Shown piece by piece: positions 36,808 to 46,807 of a stretch of DNA of 64,000 nt. Position numbers and translations under genes: made by a program. The notes under the pieces are model-generated. The model made no database searches, was not told the DNA's origin, and saw only the letters and a program-made list of their open reading frames with translations. Within the stretch, counting starts at the first letter, position 1, and every line of letters begins with the position of its first letter. Location of the stretch: the NCBI GenBank assembly GCA_035703165.1, contig DASSYR010000082.1, forward strand, positions 1-64,000, given 5' to 3'. Source of the stretch: AWTP1-9 sp035703165 (GTDB lineage: Bacteria > Bacteroidota > Bacteroidia > Chitinophagales > Chitinophagaceae).

Positions 36808-37884
36808 GTGATTTATAATTTTAATGCTGGTCCCGGTATTTTACCGAAAGAAGTATTTGAAGAAGCCAGCAAAGCTGTTATTGATTTTAATGAAACAGGG
36901 TTGTCAATACTGGAAATTGGTCATCGTACGCCTTTATTTCAATCAGTACTTGACGAAGCTGTTGCCTTGGTAAAAGAATTAATGCAATTAGATGCCGATC
37001 ATGAAGTATTGTTTTTACATGGAGGGGCTTCCACCCAGTTTTTTCAAGTGCCCATGAATTTACTTAATGAAAATGAGGTAGCTGCTTATACAGATACCGG
37101 TGTATGGGCTGCTAAAGCTATTAAAGAAGCGAAGCAGTTTGGTCACATAGATATCGTTTGTTCCGGAAAAGATAAAGACTATACCTATTTGCCGAAAAAT
37201 CTTTCTGTTGCCAAGACATCGAAATATTTGCATATTACTACCAACGAAACCATTGGCGGTTGTCAATGGCACGATTTGTCTTTGTTTTATAATAGCGGAG
37301 TTCCCCTGGTAGCCGATATGAGTAGTGATATATTAAGTAGGCAAATAGATTTTAATAAGTTTGATTTGATATATGCCGGAGCGCAAAAAAACTTAGGTGC
37401 CGCCGGTGTAAACCTGGTGGTAGTTAATAAAAATATTTTAGGAAAGGTGGTACGATCTATTCCCACTATGCTCAATTACCAGGTGCATATTGAAAATGGT
37501 TCGATGCTTAATACCCCTCCTGTTTTTGCTATTTATGTTTGTATGCTCACGTTAAGATGGATAAAAAAATCAGGAGGTGTGGACACTATCGAAGGGATTA
37601 ACAACGAAAAAGCTGCGTTACTTTATGATACAATAGATACATTGCCTGTTTTTACGCCAACAGTTGCCAAAGAGGATCGTAGTAAAATGAATGTAGTATT
37701 TGTGATGAAAGATGCTAAGTTGGAAAAAGAATTTTTAGAGGTTTGCAAAAATGAAAATATGACAGGTATAAAGGGGCATCGCAGTGTGGGCGGCTTTAGA
37801 GTTAGCTTATATAATGCGCTTCCTTTGAGCAGCGTAAAAGTATTGGTGGATGTGATGAGAACTTTTGCGATAAAGAAAGGATAA
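36808..37884 (+). CDS. serC: Phosphoserine aminotransferase
   Basis: A 358-residue PLP enzyme making 3-phosphoserine from 3-phosphohydroxypyruvate for serine (and in some bacteria PLP) synthesis. The start is MIYNFNAGPGILPKEVFEEA with a GTG codon. The PLP lysine is K194 in YAGAQKNLG; further blocks are LHGGASTQFFQVP, NETIGGCQW and the C-terminal GHRSVGGFRVSLYNALP. In Bacteroidota, serA and a DUF1015 gene usually follow; here serA is absent and the DUF1015 gene is 165 bases downstream. Confidence 0.97.
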   Translation: MIYNFNAGPGILPKEVFEEASKAVIDFNETGLSILEIGHRTPLFQSVLDEAVALVKELMQLDADHEVLFLHGGASTQFFQVPMNLLNENEVAAYTDTGVWAAKAIKEAKQFGHIDIVCSGKDKDYTYLPKNLSVAKTSKYLHITTNETIGGCQWHDLSLFYNSGVPLVADMSSDILSRQIDFNKFDLIYAGAQKNLGAAGVNLVVVNKNILGKVVRSIPTMLNYQVHIENGSMLNTPPVFAIYVCMLTLRWIKKSGGVDTIEGINNEKAALLYDTIDTLPVFTPTVAKEDRSKMNVVFVMKDAKLEKEFLEVCKNENMTGIKGHRSVGGFRVSLYNALPLSSVKVLVDVMRTFAIKKG

Positions 37885-38049
37885 AATAATAAACCTTTTA
37901 AAAGGCTTATTTGTCATATTTAACTATATGGTACATAACTGTTAAAATGGGGTTTTCTGTTATCTGTTTGTTTCAAATACTTTATCTTGCGGCCTTTCCA
38001 AAAAAATTCGTTGGAAATAAATAACTGAAAGTAAAAGAGTGTAAAGTTT

Positions 38050-39279
38050 ATGGCGAAAATTTCTCCTTTTAAAGCATTAAGACCACAGGCACCTTATGCT
38101 AAACAAGTAGCATCAAAACCTTATGATGTATTGAATTCTAAAGAAGCAAAACAAGAGGCATTGGGTAATCCTTCTTCCTTTTTACATATAACCAAATCGT
38201 AAATTGATTTACCGGAAGAAACCGATTTGTATTCTCCGCTGGTATATCAAACAGCTAAAGAAAATTTAACAGCTTTTATTTCGAGGGAAATTTTGTTTCA
38301 GGAAAGTAAACCCTGTTACTATATTTACCAGTTAATCATGAATAACAGAAGCCAAACCGGAATAGTAGCCGTTTCTTCTGTTGACGATTATGAGAAGAAT
38401 GTTATTAAAAAGCATGAATTTACCAGGCCCGATAAGGAAAATGATCGCATCAATCATATAAAAACAACCGGTGCACAAACCGGTAATGTTTTTTTGGCGT
38501 ACAGGGATGTGAATTCTGTCAACGATTTGATTGAAAATTGGAAAAAGGAAAAATCTCCTGTTTATGATTTTGTGGCAGATGATGAAATTCGTCATACTAT
38601 TTGGGTGATAAATGAAGATAAAACAATAGAGTTAATAACTGAGCTGTTTGAAAAAGAAGTTCCTTGTACCTATATTGCTGATGGCCATCATCGTGCCGCT
38701 TCGGCCGCAAAGGTTCGGAAGACTTTAGAAGGTAAAGCAACTACAGAATCTGATTTTTTTCTTACTACATTATTTCCTGCAAGCCAGTTAAAAATTCTTG
38801 ACTATAATCGTGTAGTTAAAGACTTAAATGGATTTACTGAGCAAGAGCTTTTAAACAAGCTGAAAAAAAAGTTTACGGTAGATAAGTCAAATCAGGCAGT
38901 GAGGCCTTCATCGCCTCATGAATTTGGAATGTACTTGAATAAGAGTTGGTACAAACTAACCAGCAGGCAGGGTACTTATCAGGATGACCCAATTGGTATA
39001 TTAGATGTAACCATTCTTCAAAATAATGTATTAGACCCCATTTTTAATATTAAAGATCAACGTACTGATAAACGAATTGATTTTGTGGGCGGCATACGCG
39101 GCTTGGAAGAACTGGAAAAAAGAGTTAATAGTGGAGAAATGGCTGTGGCATTCAGCTTGTATCCTGTAAGTATTCAACAATTATTTAATATTGCCGATAG
39201 CGGTAATGTAATGCCGCCCAAAAGTACCTGGTTTGAACCTAAGCTGAGAGATGGTCTGCTTACACATTTAATTTATTAA
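38050..39279 (+). pseudogene. DUF1015 family gene interrupted by an in-frame TAA
   Basis: One continuous reading frame from the ATG at 38050 to 39279 (410 codons including stop) encodes a DUF1015 protein, split by a single TAA at 38200-38202 (codon 51). Before the stop the sequence is MAKISPFKALRPQAPYAKQV...SSFLHITKS; after it, in the same frame, IDLPEETDLYSPLVYQTAKE continues. By comparison with what I know of the family (ITKSEIDLP), the stop replaces a GAA glutamate codon by one G-to-T change. The downstream part is intact and retains DGHHRAASAAKVR and GFRV-like blocks. It may be a recent nonsense mutation, a read or assembly error, or translation may restart at a downstream codon (for example TTG 38227). 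The function of the family is unknown; its linkage to serC/serA suggests a role near serine metabolism. Confidence 0.85.
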
Positions 39280-39356
39280 TTCTTTTTGTTATAAAATATT
39301 ATAAAATAATTTGGAACAACCTTTAACATTATCATTATACTCATTATTCAAATAAT

Positions 39357-39385
39357 TTGTAATCTTGTAGTAGAGGTAAAATTTG
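39357..39385 (+). promoter_or_regulatory. Candidate promoter of the TPR gene
   Basis: TTTG (39356-39359), 18 bases, AAAATTTG (39378-39385, one base off TAnnTTTG), 22 bases before the ATG. Confidence 0.45.
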
Positions 39386-39407
39386 CGTGCCCTTTTAATA
39401 AGATTTT

Positions 39408-40424
39408 ATGAAAAAAGTACTGGTAATTACTTTTTCTTTAGTTGCAATAATAGCAGCCGCCCAGCAAGACTCTAAAGAATTGCAGGAAACAGCAAGAAAT
39501 TTTATGAATACGGGTGATTACCCCAATGCCATACTAGTATTGCAAAAAGCCATTCAAATAGATAAAAAAGACTTTGAGTTGCAAAAAGATCTGGCTATGG
39601 CGTACTATCTGAACCGCGATTTTGCAAATGGGAAAGAAATAATAAAAAAAATAATTGAAAATCCTGAAGCGGATGTACAATGTTATCAATTGGCCGGTAA
39701 CATTTATAAAGCGATGGAAGAAATAAAAGATTGTGAAAGAATTTACAAAAAGGGTTTAAAACTGTTTCCTAATAGCGGGGCACTGTACAATGAATATGGA
39801 GAACTGTTGTGGGGTAAAGGAAACAGCGAAGCTATTGTGCAATGGGAGAAAGGAATAGAAACGGCCCCCGGTTATTCCGGTAATTATTATAATGCTGCCC
39901 GGTATTATTTTTTAACTACCGACAAAGTATGGGCGTTGATTTACGGAGAAATTTTTGTAAACATAGAAAGCTATTCACCCCGAACAGCTGAAATAAAAAC
40001 ATTGCTGTTGGATGCGTATAAAAAGTTTTTTGCTAATGATGCTGCATTGAGTCCCAAAAACAGTAAAAATAAAGATAATGAGTTTGTAAAAGCTTTTTCG
40101 GATAATCTAAATAAAAACATTGCTGTAATAAAGAACGGGATTACCCCCCAGTCATTAATTATGTTACGGACTCGTTTTATATTGGATTGGTTTGAAAAAG
40201 ATGCAGCCCGTTTTCCTAACCAGTTGTTTGAACACCAGCGACAGTTGTTACAGCAGGGTATGTACGAAGCCTACAATCAATGGCTTTTTGGCGCTGCTGA
40301 TAACCTGGCATATTACGAAAACTGGATAAAAACCCATCCGACAGAGTATGAGCAGTTCAGCAAGTTGCAACGGAATAAGCTTTTTAAGTTTCCACAAGGA
40401 CAGTACTATCAAAAGTTTAATTGA
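39408..40424 (+). CDS. Exported tetratricopeptide-repeat protein
   Basis: A 338-residue protein with a signal peptide (MKKVLVITFSLVAIIAAAQQ). Two to four TPR units follow in residues ~20-180 (ARNFMNTGDYPNAILVLQKA, YYNAARYYFLTTDKVWALIYG). The C-terminal ~130 residues (ITPQSLIMLRTRFILDWFEK, NQLFEHQRQLLQQGMYEAYNQ) are a conserved-looking helical domain that I cannot name. Likely periplasmic scaffold or binding protein; partner unknown. Confidence 0.75.
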   Translation: MKKVLVITFSLVAIIAAAQQDSKELQETARNFMNTGDYPNAILVLQKAIQIDKKDFELQKDLAMAYYLNRDFANGKEIIKKIIENPEADVQCYQLAGNIYKAMEEIKDCERIYKKGLKLFPNSGALYNEYGELLWGKGNSEAIVQWEKGIETAPGYSGNYYNAARYYFLTTDKVWALIYGEIFVNIESYSPRTAEIKTLLLDAYKKFFANDAALSPKNSKNKDNEFVKAFSDNLNKNIAVIKNGITPQSLIMLRTRFILDWFEKDAARFPNQLFEHQRQLLQQGMYEAYNQWLFGAADNLAYYENWIKTHPTEYEQFSKLQRNKLFKFPQGQYYQKFN

Positions 40425-40553
40425 GTTTTACTCTTTGCCATTCTTGGGTATTCGTGTTAGTTGATTTTTAAGATAACTCAACAATACCTTATCTATATTG
40501 TTGTTTTTTCCTAAATTGTTAATGTAAAGTTTCTAAAATCTATTAAGATTACT

Positions 40554-42353
40554 ATGGCCACACCCCAAAGGTTATTCGACTGCATACATTATCAACTGGA
40601 AACAAGTCCTTTACCAAATATGCTGGCTGCAAAGGAAAATGGTAAATGGCGAACGTATAGTACGCAGGAAGTAAAGGAAATAGTTGATAAGCTTAGTGGA
40701 GGCTTACTAAACCTGGGAATTAGCTGTGGTGATATGACTCCGGAAGGAAGAGATAAGGTTGCTATACTGAGCAAAAATCGTCCTGAATGGATAATGCTCG
40801 ACCTGGCTGTACAGCAAATAGGAGCATTGCTTACCCCTCTTTACCCAACCATTAATGTAAACGAACTGGAGTATATATTAAATGATGCTGGGGTAAAAAT
40901 AATTTTCGTTAATGATGAAGAAACTTTTTTAAAAGTAGTAAGTATTAAGGACCGTGTGCCCTCGCTTAAAAATATTTTTACATTTGAGTATGTACCTAAC
41001 GGACACTATTGGAAGGAGGTTCTTGCTTTATCTACAACACAAGCTGTTCAACAAATTCCTGCCGTTGCACAAAAGGTACAGTATAAAGATTTGGTTACAA
41101 TAATTTATACATCAGGCACCACCGGTAAACCCAAAGGAGTATTATTGAGCCATGAAAATATTTTAAGTAATGTAATGGCTGCAATGGCATGCTTTCCTAC
41201 CGGCGATAAGCAGCGTTCGTTAAGTTTCCTCCCCCTGAACCATATACTGGAAAGGATGGTAAATTATCTCTACTTATTTAGTGGTACAGCTATTTATTAT
41301 GCTGAAAGCTTGGATACAATTGGAGAAAATTTAAAAGAAATTAAACCACACATGTTTGTTACCGTTCCACGCTTGCTGGAAAAGGTTTATGATAAAATAA
41401 TGATGAAAGGGAGTGAGCTTACTGGTATTAAAAGGAAACTTTTCTTTTGGGCGCATGAGCTTGCTACTAAATTTGAAATAAATAAAAACCAGGGAGCAGT
41501 TTATAATTTACAATTGGCTATTGCCAATAAGCTGGTTTTTAGCAAATGGAGAGAGGCTCTTGGTGGCAACATAAGATGTATTGTAGCCGGCGGCGCAGCT
41601 TGCCAGGTTAGGTTAATCCGCATTTTTACAGCTGCAAAAATTCCTATAATGGAAGGTTATGGCTTAACAGAAACATCGCCTGTAATTTGTGTAAACAGGT
41701 TTAAGGAAGAGGGGAGAATGTTTGGTACTGTAGGCCCGGTAATAGACGGGGTAGAAGTAAAAATTGCCGAGGATGGTGAAATACTTTGTAAAGGACCTAA
41801 TATAATGCTTGGATATTATAAAGACCCTCAGCAAACAGCAGAAGTAATGTTGGGCGGCTGGTTTCATACAGGAGATATTGGAATGCTAATTGAGTCAGAC
41901 GCAGGGCCATATAAACAATATTTAAAAATAACCGATCGTAAAAAAGAACTTTTTAAAACCAGTGGTGGTAAGTACGTAGCTCCATTACCTATAGAAAGTA
42001 AATTAAAAGAGTCTATGTATGTTGAGCAGATCATGGTGGTTGGTAGTGAACGGAAATTTGTAGGTGCATTAATAGTTCCCAACTTTCCACAATTAAAAGA
42101 ATGGGCAAGACAAAATGGAATAACAGAAGCCTCTAACGACTTGCTAATAAGAAACGAAAAGGTAAAAGATTTATATGTTGACCTTGTAGAGAGCTTTAAC
42201 AAATATTTTAACCATGTAGAACAGATAAAAAAATTTGAATTATTGCCACAGGAGTGGACGATTGAAACCGGCGAATTAACCCCTAAATTAAGCCTGAAGC
42301 GAAAAGTAATTATGGAGAAATATAAGGATGCCGTAAACAGAATTTACATATAG
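40554..42353 (+). CDS. Long-chain acyl-CoA synthetase (AMP-binding)
   Basis: A 599-residue ANL-superfamily ligase that adenylates a fatty acid and transfers it to CoA. The AMP motif is IIYTSGTTGKPKGV (184-196). It is followed by FLPLNHILERMVNYLYLFSG, MEGYGLTETSPVICVN, GGWFHTGDIGML and the hinge/C-terminal block LKITDRKKELFKTSGGKYVAP. The FAA1/FadD15-like layout and length suggest a long-chain substrate. Single gene; convergent with the next. Confidence 0.94.
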   Translation: MATPQRLFDCIHYQLETSPLPNMLAAKENGKWRTYSTQEVKEIVDKLSGGLLNLGISCGDMTPEGRDKVAILSKNRPEWIMLDLAVQQIGALLTPLYPTINVNELEYILNDAGVKIIFVNDEETFLKVVSIKDRVPSLKNIFTFEYVPNGHYWKEVLALSTTQAVQQIPAVAQKVQYKDLVTIIYTSGTTGKPKGVLLSHENILSNVMAAMACFPTGDKQRSLSFLPLNHILERMVNYLYLFSGTAIYYAESLDTIGENLKEIKPHMFVTVPRLLEKVYDKIMMKGSELTGIKRKLFFWAHELATKFEINKNQGAVYNLQLAIANKLVFSKWREALGGNIRCIVAGGAACQVRLIRIFTAAKIPIMEGYGLTETSPVICVNRFKEEGRMFGTVGPVIDGVEVKIAEDGEILCKGPNIMLGYYKDPQQTAEVMLGGWFHTGDIGMLIESDAGPYKQYLKITDRKKELFKTSGGKYVAPLPIESKLKESMYVEQIMVVGSERKFVGALIVPNFPQLKEWARQNGITEASNDLLIRNEKVKDLYVDLVESFNKYFNHVEQIKKFELLPQEWTIETGELTPKLSLKRKVIMEKYKDAVNRIYI

Positions 42354-42371
42354 AACATCATTAACAATAAA

Positions 42372-44429
42372 CTATTGCAATAATTCCGGAGGAACTTTGG
42401 CTCCCATTTTTTGAGCTTGCATTACATCATTTTTCGAGGCAATATTATTACCCAAAGCCTTATAGGATTTCGCCCTCTCAATAAAAAATAATGGCTGGGT
42501 GTTTTTTAAGGAAATGGCTTTATTTAAATCAGGCAAAGCTTCTGCAAATTTACCCAATACATTTTTGCATACGGCTCTTTCATAAAAAACATCTGCATTA
42601 AGAGTATCTAATTTTATGTATTCATCATAGTCTTTCCAGGCTAAATCATACCGGTTTGTAGTTAAATAAAGTAACGAACGATTTAAATATCCATTGGTAT
42701 TTTTGGGATTAATAGCAATGCCTCTTGTGAGTTCAACAAGTGATGTTTTAAAATCTCCAATTACCGCGTAAGCCACGCCTTTATTAACCACAATTTCACT
42801 GGTTGTTTTTACATCTTTTTTGCCGGACAGGGAATCCATTCTTTCTGCTTCCGAGTAACTGGTAATGGCCAATTCGGCCAGTCTTTTTCTTTCTGCATTA
42901 AAATTGGGAGTTTGTTCAGGTAAAGAAAGGCATTGATCAAAATATGTTTTAGCCAGGCTATTGTACAAAGTAGCTCTGTTCGGTTCCAACGCAATGGCCC
43001 TTTTATAATACTCAATAGCTTTATTAAAATTTTTTTCTTCTTCTCTGTAATAATAGGCTCCATTATTCCATGGAGAAACATTATTGGGAAAATGTTTTTT
43101 TACATATTCCCAAAGAGTACCACCGTTTTGCCATATTTTAATTTGCCGGATAGTTAAAAAAATGAATAAAACAAAATATAAACCAAGCCCGGCATAAATA
43201 AATGTTTTTACATCCGGCTTATTGGTTGTAACCCATTCATACCCTTTGGCGGTTAAAAAAAATAAGCCAAAATAGGCTATGTATGTAAACCGGTCAGCCA
43301 AAAAGCCTTGCCCTGCTGCCAGTATCTGCAACAAAAACATGATATTAAAAGTAAAAAAGGCCCAGCCAAATATTAGTGTAGTTTTTTTCTTTTTAAAGGC
43401 CCATATTAAAAAAGCAACAATTGTAACAGGTACAAGTACCAGTGAAATATAGGCGCCGGATGGCAATGTTTTTGGGTAGGGATACAAAGGAGACATAAAA
43501 TAAGGAAATATCCATTTCGCTAAGTAAGTAACATAGGCATAGGCCCCAACAGCCAGCCGATCAATAAAAGTATATGCTAATGCCGAGCTGTCCGGATCAA
43601 TAGATTTATTTTGTTTCAGGAAATAAATATTTAATACTCCAAATACTATAGACATTACCCACCAGGGCAATTTTTCAAGGATAAGAATTTTAGGTGATGA
43701 CCATTTTCTCTTTAAATAAAAATCTATAGCCACCATGCTTAATGGAAGTACAACAGCCTGCACTTTAGCAAAATAAGAAAACAGTGATAACGCCATTGAA
43801 AATACATACCATTTGGTTTTATTTTTTTCTTTCTGAATAAAATTTACATAAGCAATAAGCGCTGCCATAAAAAACATTCCGTACAATACGTCTTTACGTT
43901 CCGTTACCCAGGCAACAGATTCCACTCGCATGGGATGAATGCCAAAAAGCAAAGCGCCAATAAAAGCGCCGGTTCGTGTTAATCCCAATTTAAGTAGCAG
44001 CACAAAAACAAAAAAAGTGCAGGTCATGTGCATCCATAAGTTATTGAAATGAAAAACAAATGGAGAGGTAGCGGGATTCTTAGCAAAAAAGTATTTTTCA
44101 ATAGCGAAAGTAAAGATGGGCAGAGGGTTGTAATTACCGATAACGTCGTCAGAGAAAATAGTTTTTACAGCTTTCCAGTTCCATTCATAAGCAAATATTT
44201 TTAAATTATCATTATCCAGGAGGTTTTCAGCATCATCCCAGTTTACAAAAGCCAGGGAAAGAGAAGGAAGAAATGTAAGAAAAATGATAAAAAGCAGCAA
44301 CAGAGCAGGCATCCAAAACTGAAATCCTTTTACATCGGCACCAGGTAGTTTTTGTTTCCTGGCAGTACTTTGGCCAGGCAGATTTTGCCGTAGCAGATTT
44401 CGGTTTTGCTTATGTTTTTTCTTTGACAT
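42372..44429 (-). CDS. Polytopic membrane protein with C-terminal TPRs (TMTC/GT-C-like)
   Basis: A 685-residue protein: a basic N-terminus, then about 10-12 transmembrane helices (residues ~35-430), then TPR repeats (AIEYYKRAIALEPNRATLYNSLA, LVELTRGIAINPKNTNGYLNRS). The first loop holds LAFVNWDDAENLLDND, the WDD-type acidic motif typical of GT-C fold glycosyltransferases and of TMTC protein O-mannosyltransferases, which share this membrane-plus-TPR plan. FGIHPMRVESVAWVTERKDVL is the second family block. Likely a polyprenyl-phosphate-sugar-dependent glycosyltransferase; acceptor unknown. Confidence 0.8.
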   Translation of the reverse strand: MSKKKHKQNRNLLRQNLPGQSTARKQKLPGADVKGFQFWMPALLLLFIIFLTFLPSLSLAFVNWDDAENLLDNDNLKIFAYEWNWKAVKTIFSDDVIGNYNPLPIFTFAIEKYFFAKNPATSPFVFHFNNLWMHMTCTFFVFVLLLKLGLTRTGAFIGALLFGIHPMRVESVAWVTERKDVLYGMFFMAALIAYVNFIQKEKNKTKWYVFSMALSLFSYFAKVQAVVLPLSMVAIDFYLKRKWSSPKILILEKLPWWVMSIVFGVLNIYFLKQNKSIDPDSSALAYTFIDRLAVGAYAYVTYLAKWIFPYFMSPLYPYPKTLPSGAYISLVLVPVTIVAFLIWAFKKKKTTLIFGWAFFTFNIMFLLQILAAGQGFLADRFTYIAYFGLFFLTAKGYEWVTTNKPDVKTFIYAGLGLYFVLFIFLTIRQIKIWQNGGTLWEYVKKHFPNNVSPWNNGAYYYREEEKNFNKAIEYYKRAIALEPNRATLYNSLAKTYFDQCLSLPEQTPNFNAERKRLAELAITSYSEAERMDSLSGKKDVKTTSEIVVNKGVAYAVIGDFKTSLVELTRGIAINPKNTNGYLNRSLLYLTTNRYDLAWKDYDEYIKLDTLNADVFYERAVCKNVLGKFAEALPDLNKAISLKNTQPLFFIERAKSYKALGNNIASKNDVMQAQKMGAKVPPELLQ

Positions 44430-44898
44430 ACTATTTAAAGTAAAATCAAATAATAAGCTAAGTTTAAAATTTTATGGGAGGATTGCAAGCCCCTAACCTG
44501 TTAAATAGGCAAGTACCTGTGCTATATTTCAGGGGAATAGAGCGGAATACCTGGCTTTTGTACTTTGCATTCAAAACCACTACAAAATTTTATTTGGTTT
44601 AAAAGCTCTATGATTTTTTACAATGACCGGTGCCCAAAAGTTAAAAACACCAGATTAAAACGATAACAGTGAAAAACTGTAATTATGGGAAAAATCAAGC
44701 CACCGTGAAATATAAAATTCCCACTAAATTGCATTGATGAGTCGGAAATTTTTTTATGATAATTCATTCACGACCTGATAAAAAGTTGTTTTAGATAAAA
44801 GTACCTGGCCTATTAACAATGCTTTGTACTTTAGCGCTTGCCAAATAGCTGGTTAAATTAAAAAATAGTATCAAATACATAATTCATCTTATATTAAA

Positions 44899-44982
44899 AT
44901 GAATCTTTTTCAAACCATAAAATCCATTGTTTGGCAATTATTCAAAGCCATATTTATAAGGAAAAAAGATTGCTGCAAATAA
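44899..44982 (+). CDS. Candidate 27-residue peptide
   Basis: An ATG-to-TAA frame encodes MNLFQTIKSIVWQLFKAIFI followed by RKKDCCK: a potentially amphipathic helix ending in basic residues and a Cys pair. It lies 81 bases before the metal-efflux locus on the same strand. The rest of the 44430-45063 gap shows nothing else I can support. It may be spurious; no family known. Confidence 0.3.
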   Translation: MNLFQTIKSIVWQLFKAIFIRKKDCCK

Positions 44983-45044
44983 ATGAAAGTCATACCACTA
45001 TAAACTTTTACAAAATTCTATAAATTAAATGCCTGAAAGAACTT

Positions 45045-45052
45045 TATATTTG
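45045..45052 (+). promoter_or_regulatory. -7 element of the metal-efflux operon
   Basis: TATATTTG is a perfect TAnnTTTG, 11 bases before the ATG of the His-rich gene. The -33 region has no clear TTG, consistent with an activator-dependent or weak promoter. Confidence 0.5.
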
Positions 45053-45063
45053 CCTGTTCTACA

Positions 45064-45525
45064 ATGAAAGCAACCCTTTCCATACAATTAAGAGCCGCTT
45101 TTTTGTTAATCATATTTGGTTTAAATATGGTTACCAGCTTTGCCTGCTCTATTGGCCTGGATAAGGTTTTTAACACCTCTCATCATCAAAAAGCTGTTCA
45201 AAAGCCGGTTATCCATGTACATGCAAATGGAAAAAAGCATGAGCATCATCAGTCATCCGTAACGCATCATAAAGGGAAAGAAGAATCTAAAAAAAGTAAG
45301 GACAACTGTTGTACGGAAGATGCGTTAAAATTTCAAAGATTAGATAAGAACCTCAACCATAATACAAAAAAATCCATCGGTACTCCTGTTTTACTTTTAA
45401 ATGTCGCAATATTTTTGTCTTGCCAAACTTATATAAGAGTGGAGGAGTTACACTTGCAAACTGCCCGGTATTTATTTCCGCCGCCGCCTGATATACTTAC
45501 TTCCATCCAACAATTCAGAATTTAA
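45064..45525 (+). CDS. His-rich small exported protein (HYC_CC_PP-like) of the metal-efflux locus
   Basis: A 153-residue protein with an N-terminal hydrophobic segment (AAFLLIIFGLNMVTSFAC). A His/Lys-rich middle (HVHANGKKHEHHQSSVTHHK) is followed by a CC pair (KDNCCTED), a second hydrophobic segment (TPVLLLNVAIFLSC) and an FPPPPDILTSIQQFRI end. The CC and PPPPD elements and position at the head of CusCBA-type loci match the small Bacteroidota HYC_CC_PP family; the HYC element is not clear here. Probably a membrane-linked metal-binding or sensing protein; no biochemical role known. Confidence 0.7.
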   Translation: MKATLSIQLRAAFLLIIFGLNMVTSFACSIGLDKVFNTSHHQKAVQKPVIHVHANGKKHEHHQSSVTHHKGKEESKKSKDNCCTEDALKFQRLDKNLNHNTKKSIGTPVLLLNVAIFLSCQTYIRVEELHLQTARYLFPPPPDILTSIQQFRI

Positions 45526-45619
45526 TAATTATGAAACCAGGTAAAATATTTATTGTTTTACCAGTACTCGTTTTGCTTTAAGCAATCTGAAGTTATTTGT
45601 TTTATAGTAATTAAATTTT

Positions 45620-46807
45620 ATGTTTAAAAAGAATTTCGCTGGTATCCTTGTTTATTTGATTGTTGTATCAACACATGCCCAGCAACTGTTAACCGAGAGT
45701 GAGGCGATAAACAAAGCATTAACCAATAGTAAAAATATACGGGCTGTTTCTTTACAAGTAAAGCAACAACAACAGCTACTGGGTAGCGCTGTTAATTTGC
45801 CAAACCCTGAGTTTTTTTGGGAAAGCCCTACCGGCAATTTTTATACGGGAAGTATTACACAGTCTTTCGAATTTCCAACCGTATATGCGAATCAATATAA
45901 TCTGAGAAAAAAGCAGGTTGACGTAGCCCGTAAAGAAGAACAACTTGCCACAACGGAGTTGAAATACAAAATAAAGCTATTGTACCTTGAGGCGCAATTT
46001 GCCAGCTCACTGGCAGCACAGCTTTATATACAGGACACTTTATACGAAAAAATTAAGCTTTCGGCTGTACGCCAGTTTAATGCCGGGCAAATAGATTATC
46101 TGCAACAAACTTTTGCCGAGATTCAATACGGTGAAATTCATAACCAATATTTGCAATCAATATCCAAAGCAAATGCTATAAATAATCAATTGAAATGGGT
46201 AACCGGTATTAAAGACTCAATTATGCTTGAGCCTCTCGTGGTTAATACACAGTTCCCTGTTGCAGTAATATTCGATTCCACTTCTTTACTTGCTAACCCG
46301 GCTGTAGAACTTTTGCGGCAGCAGGAGATAGTGGCAAAACAAAATATTGGGTTACAAAAAAGTAAAGCTTTGCCCGGCTTGGCTTTTGGATATTTTAATC
46401 AGGGCGAAAAAAATACAAGGTGGTTTAATCGTTTTCGCTTTGGCATTACAATCCCCCTTTGGTTTGGCCAGTACAAAAGCAATATTAATGCGGCAAAGAC
46501 CGAACAAGAAATTATTAAAAGTAAACAAGAGGGATTGCAACAGGAGTTATCTGTACAGTTAATTAATGCTGGTAATGAAATACAATCGGGATGGCAATCT
46601 GTTCAGTACTATCAGCAGACAGGATTATCCAAAGCCGGAGAAATAATTGCTACTGCACAGCGCCTTTTTGCAAGTGGAGAAATAGATTACATAGGTTTGC
46701 TCAGAAATAGTAATGACGCATATAATGTTTATCAAAAGTACCTGGAAATTGTAAAAAGCTATAACCTCAGTATAATTAATTATCAATATTTAATGGGTCA
46801 GTTATGA
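45620..46807 (+). CDS. TolC-family outer membrane protein (CusC-like)
   Basis: A 395-residue outer-membrane efflux channel. Signal peptide (GILVYLIVVSTHAQQ), then OEP-type helices (INKALTNSKNIRAVSLQVKQ) and a characteristic NPEFFWESPTGN stretch seen in CzcC/CusC-type proteins of this phylum. It ends in LSIINYQYLMGQL and overlaps the start of the adaptor by four bases (46804-46807), so it is translationally coupled with it. Confidence 0.92.
   Translation: MFKKNFAGILVYLIVVSTHAQQLLTESEAINKALTNSKNIRAVSLQVKQQQQLLGSAVNLPNPEFFWESPTGNFYTGSITQSFEFPTVYANQYNLRKKQVDVARKEEQLATTELKYKIKLLYLEAQFASSLAAQLYIQDTLYEKIKLSAVRQFNAGQIDYLQQTFAEIQYGEIHNQYLQSISKANAINNQLKWVTGIKDSIMLEPLVVNTQFPVAVIFDSTSLLANPAVELLRQQEIVAKQNIGLQKSKALPGLAFGYFNQGEKNTRWFNRFRFGITIPLWFGQYKSNINAAKTEQEIIKSKQEGLQQELSVQLINAGNEIQSGWQSVQYYQQTGLSKAGEIIATAQRLFASGEIDYIGLLRNSNDAYNVYQKYLEIVKSYNLSIINYQYLMGQL

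Noticed and set aside
37880..37910. CCTTTTAAAAGG palindrome after serC
   Set aside because: Short, AT-rich and without a T run; too weak to call a terminator.
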